From CAMLDH01 sp966250375 (GTDB lineage: Bacteria > Pseudomonadota > Gammaproteobacteria > Burkholderiales > Burkholderiaceae_D): a DNA stretch of 24,747 nt. The notes below the pieces were generated by a model. That model made no database searches, was not told where the DNA came from, and saw only the letters and a program-made list of their open reading frames with translations. The position numbers and the translations under genes were made by a program. Where the stretch lies: NCBI GenBank assembly GCA_966250375.1, contig CBINHE010000061.1:1-24747 (forward strand), given 5' to 3'. Below are positions 23,441 to 24,747 of this stretch, in pieces (the stretch's first letter is position 1; every line of letters begins with the position of its first letter).

Positions 23441-24406
23441 TCACTTGAGCCAGCCGCGCCTGCGAAAATACCAGAACGGCGCAATCGCGCTACCAACCAT
23501 CAATAGAATAGCGAACGGATAACCCAAATCCCATTGCAATTCCGGCAATATCTTGAAGTTCATCCCGTAAATACTCGCGATCAGCGTTGGCGGCAAGAAC
23601 GCCACGGAGGCAACCGAGAATATCTTGATGATTTTGTTCTGGTTGATGTTAATGAAACCGACAGTCGCATCCATCAGGAAGTTGATCTTGTCGAACAAGA
23701 ATGCGGTATGCCCATCCAGCGATTCGATATCGCGCAGAATCTGGCGCGCCTCTTCGAACTGGTCGGAATTGAGCTGTCGGCCGCGCATCAGAAAGCTCAC
23801 CGCACGGCGCGTATCCATCATGTTACGACGGATACGGCCATTGAGATCTTCCTCTTGTGCGATCGCATTCAGTACGGCAGCGGCATCCTGGTCGGTCAGC
23901 TCTTTCTGCAGCACGCTGCGACTGACGTCTTCCAAGCTTTGATAAATACCTTCCAGCGCATCGGCGGAATACTCTGCGTCAGTGGCATACAGGTCGAGCA
24001 AAACATCCTTGTAGTCGCCGATGGAGCCAGGACGCGAACGCGCCCGCATGCGCACCAGCCGGAACACAGGCAAGTCATCGGTATGCACTGAAAACAGCAT
24101 GTTTTTCGCCAGGATGAACGCGACGGTAATGACACGCGACGGGCCATTTTCCTCCTCAAGCAGAAAATCCGTGCGTAGATGGAGGTCGCCATTTTCCGCT
24201 TCGTAATAACGTGCGGATGCCTCGATGTCCTTTACTTCATCTTCGCCAGGCAAAGTAACGCCGTAGATGCTCTTGACCCACGCCCGCTCATCGTCATTCG
24301 GGTCGGTCAGATCAACCCACACCGGTGCCGAGTTCTCGAGGTCGGCGCGACTTTCGATATTGACCTGGTTCAAGCGGCCATTTTGCAAAATGAATACGTT
24401 AATCAT
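23441..24406 (-). CDS. corA: CorA-family magnesium/cobalt transport protein
   Basis: This 321-residue protein should form a pentameric Mg2+ channel in the inner membrane. The signature Y-G-M-N (GMN at residues 281-283) ends the first transmembrane helix (about 260-280), and a second helix (about 297-315) leads to a short basic tail, FRRRGWLK. The soluble N-terminal two-thirds form the metal-sensing funnel, with a long acidic helix region. I chose the ATG at 24406 (MINVFILQNGRL) because AGGAGAAGGA lies just upstream; the frame continues to 24547 but without protein-like sequence. It converges on the NRAMP-related transporter gene. Confidence 0.95.
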   Translation of the reverse strand: MINVFILQNGRLNQVNIESRADLENSAPVWVDLTDPNDDERAWVKSIYGVTLPGEDEVKDIEASARYYEAENGDLHLRTDFLLEEENGPSRVITVAFILAKNMLFSVHTDDLPVFRLVRMRARSRPGSIGDYKDVLLDLYATDAEYSADALEGIYQSLEDVSRSVLQKELTDQDAAAVLNAIAQEEDLNGRIRRNMMDTRRAVSFLMRGRQLNSDQFEEARQILRDIESLDGHTAFLFDKINFLMDATVGFININQNKIIKIFSVASVAFLPPTLIASIYGMNFKILPELQWDLGYPFAILLMVGSAIAPFWYFRRRGWLK

Positions 24407-24747
24407 GCGCTTCCTTCTCCTGCGCATTTCGGTCAAATGCACAGTACGCCTGCAAGGTCGGTGCAGGTCTATTAATCTTTGGGAGCGCGGCCATGACTTT
24501 GGCCTGGACGCGCCTGCCCACCACACTGCGGCGAGAGGCGCTTGCATGAAAAGAGGGTGCTATCTCGCCGGGTTGCCGTCGACTGACGGCTGGTAATTGG
24601 TACTAGGACTACCCAAGACGGGTCTCCATTAACGAAAACAGCGCAAGTGTAACTTTTAACGACGCAGAGAGGCAAGCCATTAACGCGAAATCCAGGGCAA
24701 TCGCATGAAGCCAAGGCCGGCTTGCTGAGAGGAAGTAGGCGCGAGGG
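24407..24747. other. 341-base region upstream of corA, no gene recognised
   Basis: No convincing coding sequence is seen on either strand. On the corA strand there is a small hairpin, CCTGCA-N7-TGCAGG (24467-24449), about 45 bases before the start codon, and an AT-richer patch farther upstream (near 24630-24665) that could hold a promoter. I could not match the leader to the Mg2+ M-box, the yybP-ykoY motif or another known riboswitch. Confidence 0.4.

Noticed and set aside
24407..24547. 47-codon upstream extension of corA
   Set aside because: A strong ribosome-binding site stands just before the ATG at 24406, and the extension is Arg/Trp-rich and unlike CorA.
24590..24620. TTGGTACTAGG near 24597 as a further end of the palindromic family
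   Set aside because: Only about six bases agree with the family end, and there is no partner end or flanking duplication.
24407..24747. Metal-sensing riboswitch upstream of corA
   Set aside because: I could not find the conserved core of the M-box or yybP-ykoY motif; only one small hairpin is visible.
1..24747. CRISPR arrays, tRNA or rRNA genes, integrase or attachment sites
   Set aside because: No regularly spaced direct repeats, cloverleaf, rRNA segment or recombinase gene was found on reading both strands by eye.

Overview
The window looks like a chromosome segment from a betaproteobacterium, most likely Oxalobacteraceae (Herminiimonas/Janthinobacterium-like). This is inferred from the protein sequences and from the gene order pilG-H-I-J-chpA / yqgE / ruvX / pyrR / pyrB / pyrC', which P. 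aeruginosa largely shares. I ran no database search. No tRNA, rRNA or CRISPR array is visible.

Left end (1-4260) is the accessory part. It holds the 3' end of a large RTX calcium-binding protein gene, a hairpin, and a decayed copy of the 3' end of the acyltransferase gene plsC. A single 3-kb gene follows, encoding a RelE-like / UvrD-type helicase / ankyrin / coiled-coil protein. A short piece resembling the zipper of an IS3-family OrfA separates it from the intact plsC. The plsC 3' end is thus present on both sides of the helicase gene, as expected if the segment was inserted into plsC.

Middle (4235-19761, all minus strand): rubredoxin, then the type IV pilus chemosensory genes pilG, pilH, pilI, pilJ and a 1981-residue ChpA/PilL hybrid kinase. 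After these come yqgE, ruvX, pyrR, pyrB, a dihydroorotase homologue without its zinc-binding HxH motif (pyrC'), and plsC. The Pil genes form a phosphorelay that links the membrane receptor PilJ, through the CheW-like PilI and the kinase PilL, to the receivers PilG and PilH. The pilK/chpB adaptation enzymes are absent here. PyrB and inactive PyrC' probably form a non-catalytic/catalytic aspartate transcarbamoylase complex.

Right end (19815-24406): a divergent ThiD-like kinase with altered active-site motifs, hemL (tetrapyrrole synthesis), and two convergent metal transporter genes, an NRAMP-related carrier and a CorA channel. Both transporters may handle Mg2+.

The most unusual signal outside genes is a family of imperfect palindromic, MITE-like elements at 8272-8524, 9348-9395, 15361-15574 and 23393-23440. 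They sit exactly at gene ends or starts. Two have apparent 3-bp target duplications, and one short copy carries an intrinsic-terminator-like hairpin.
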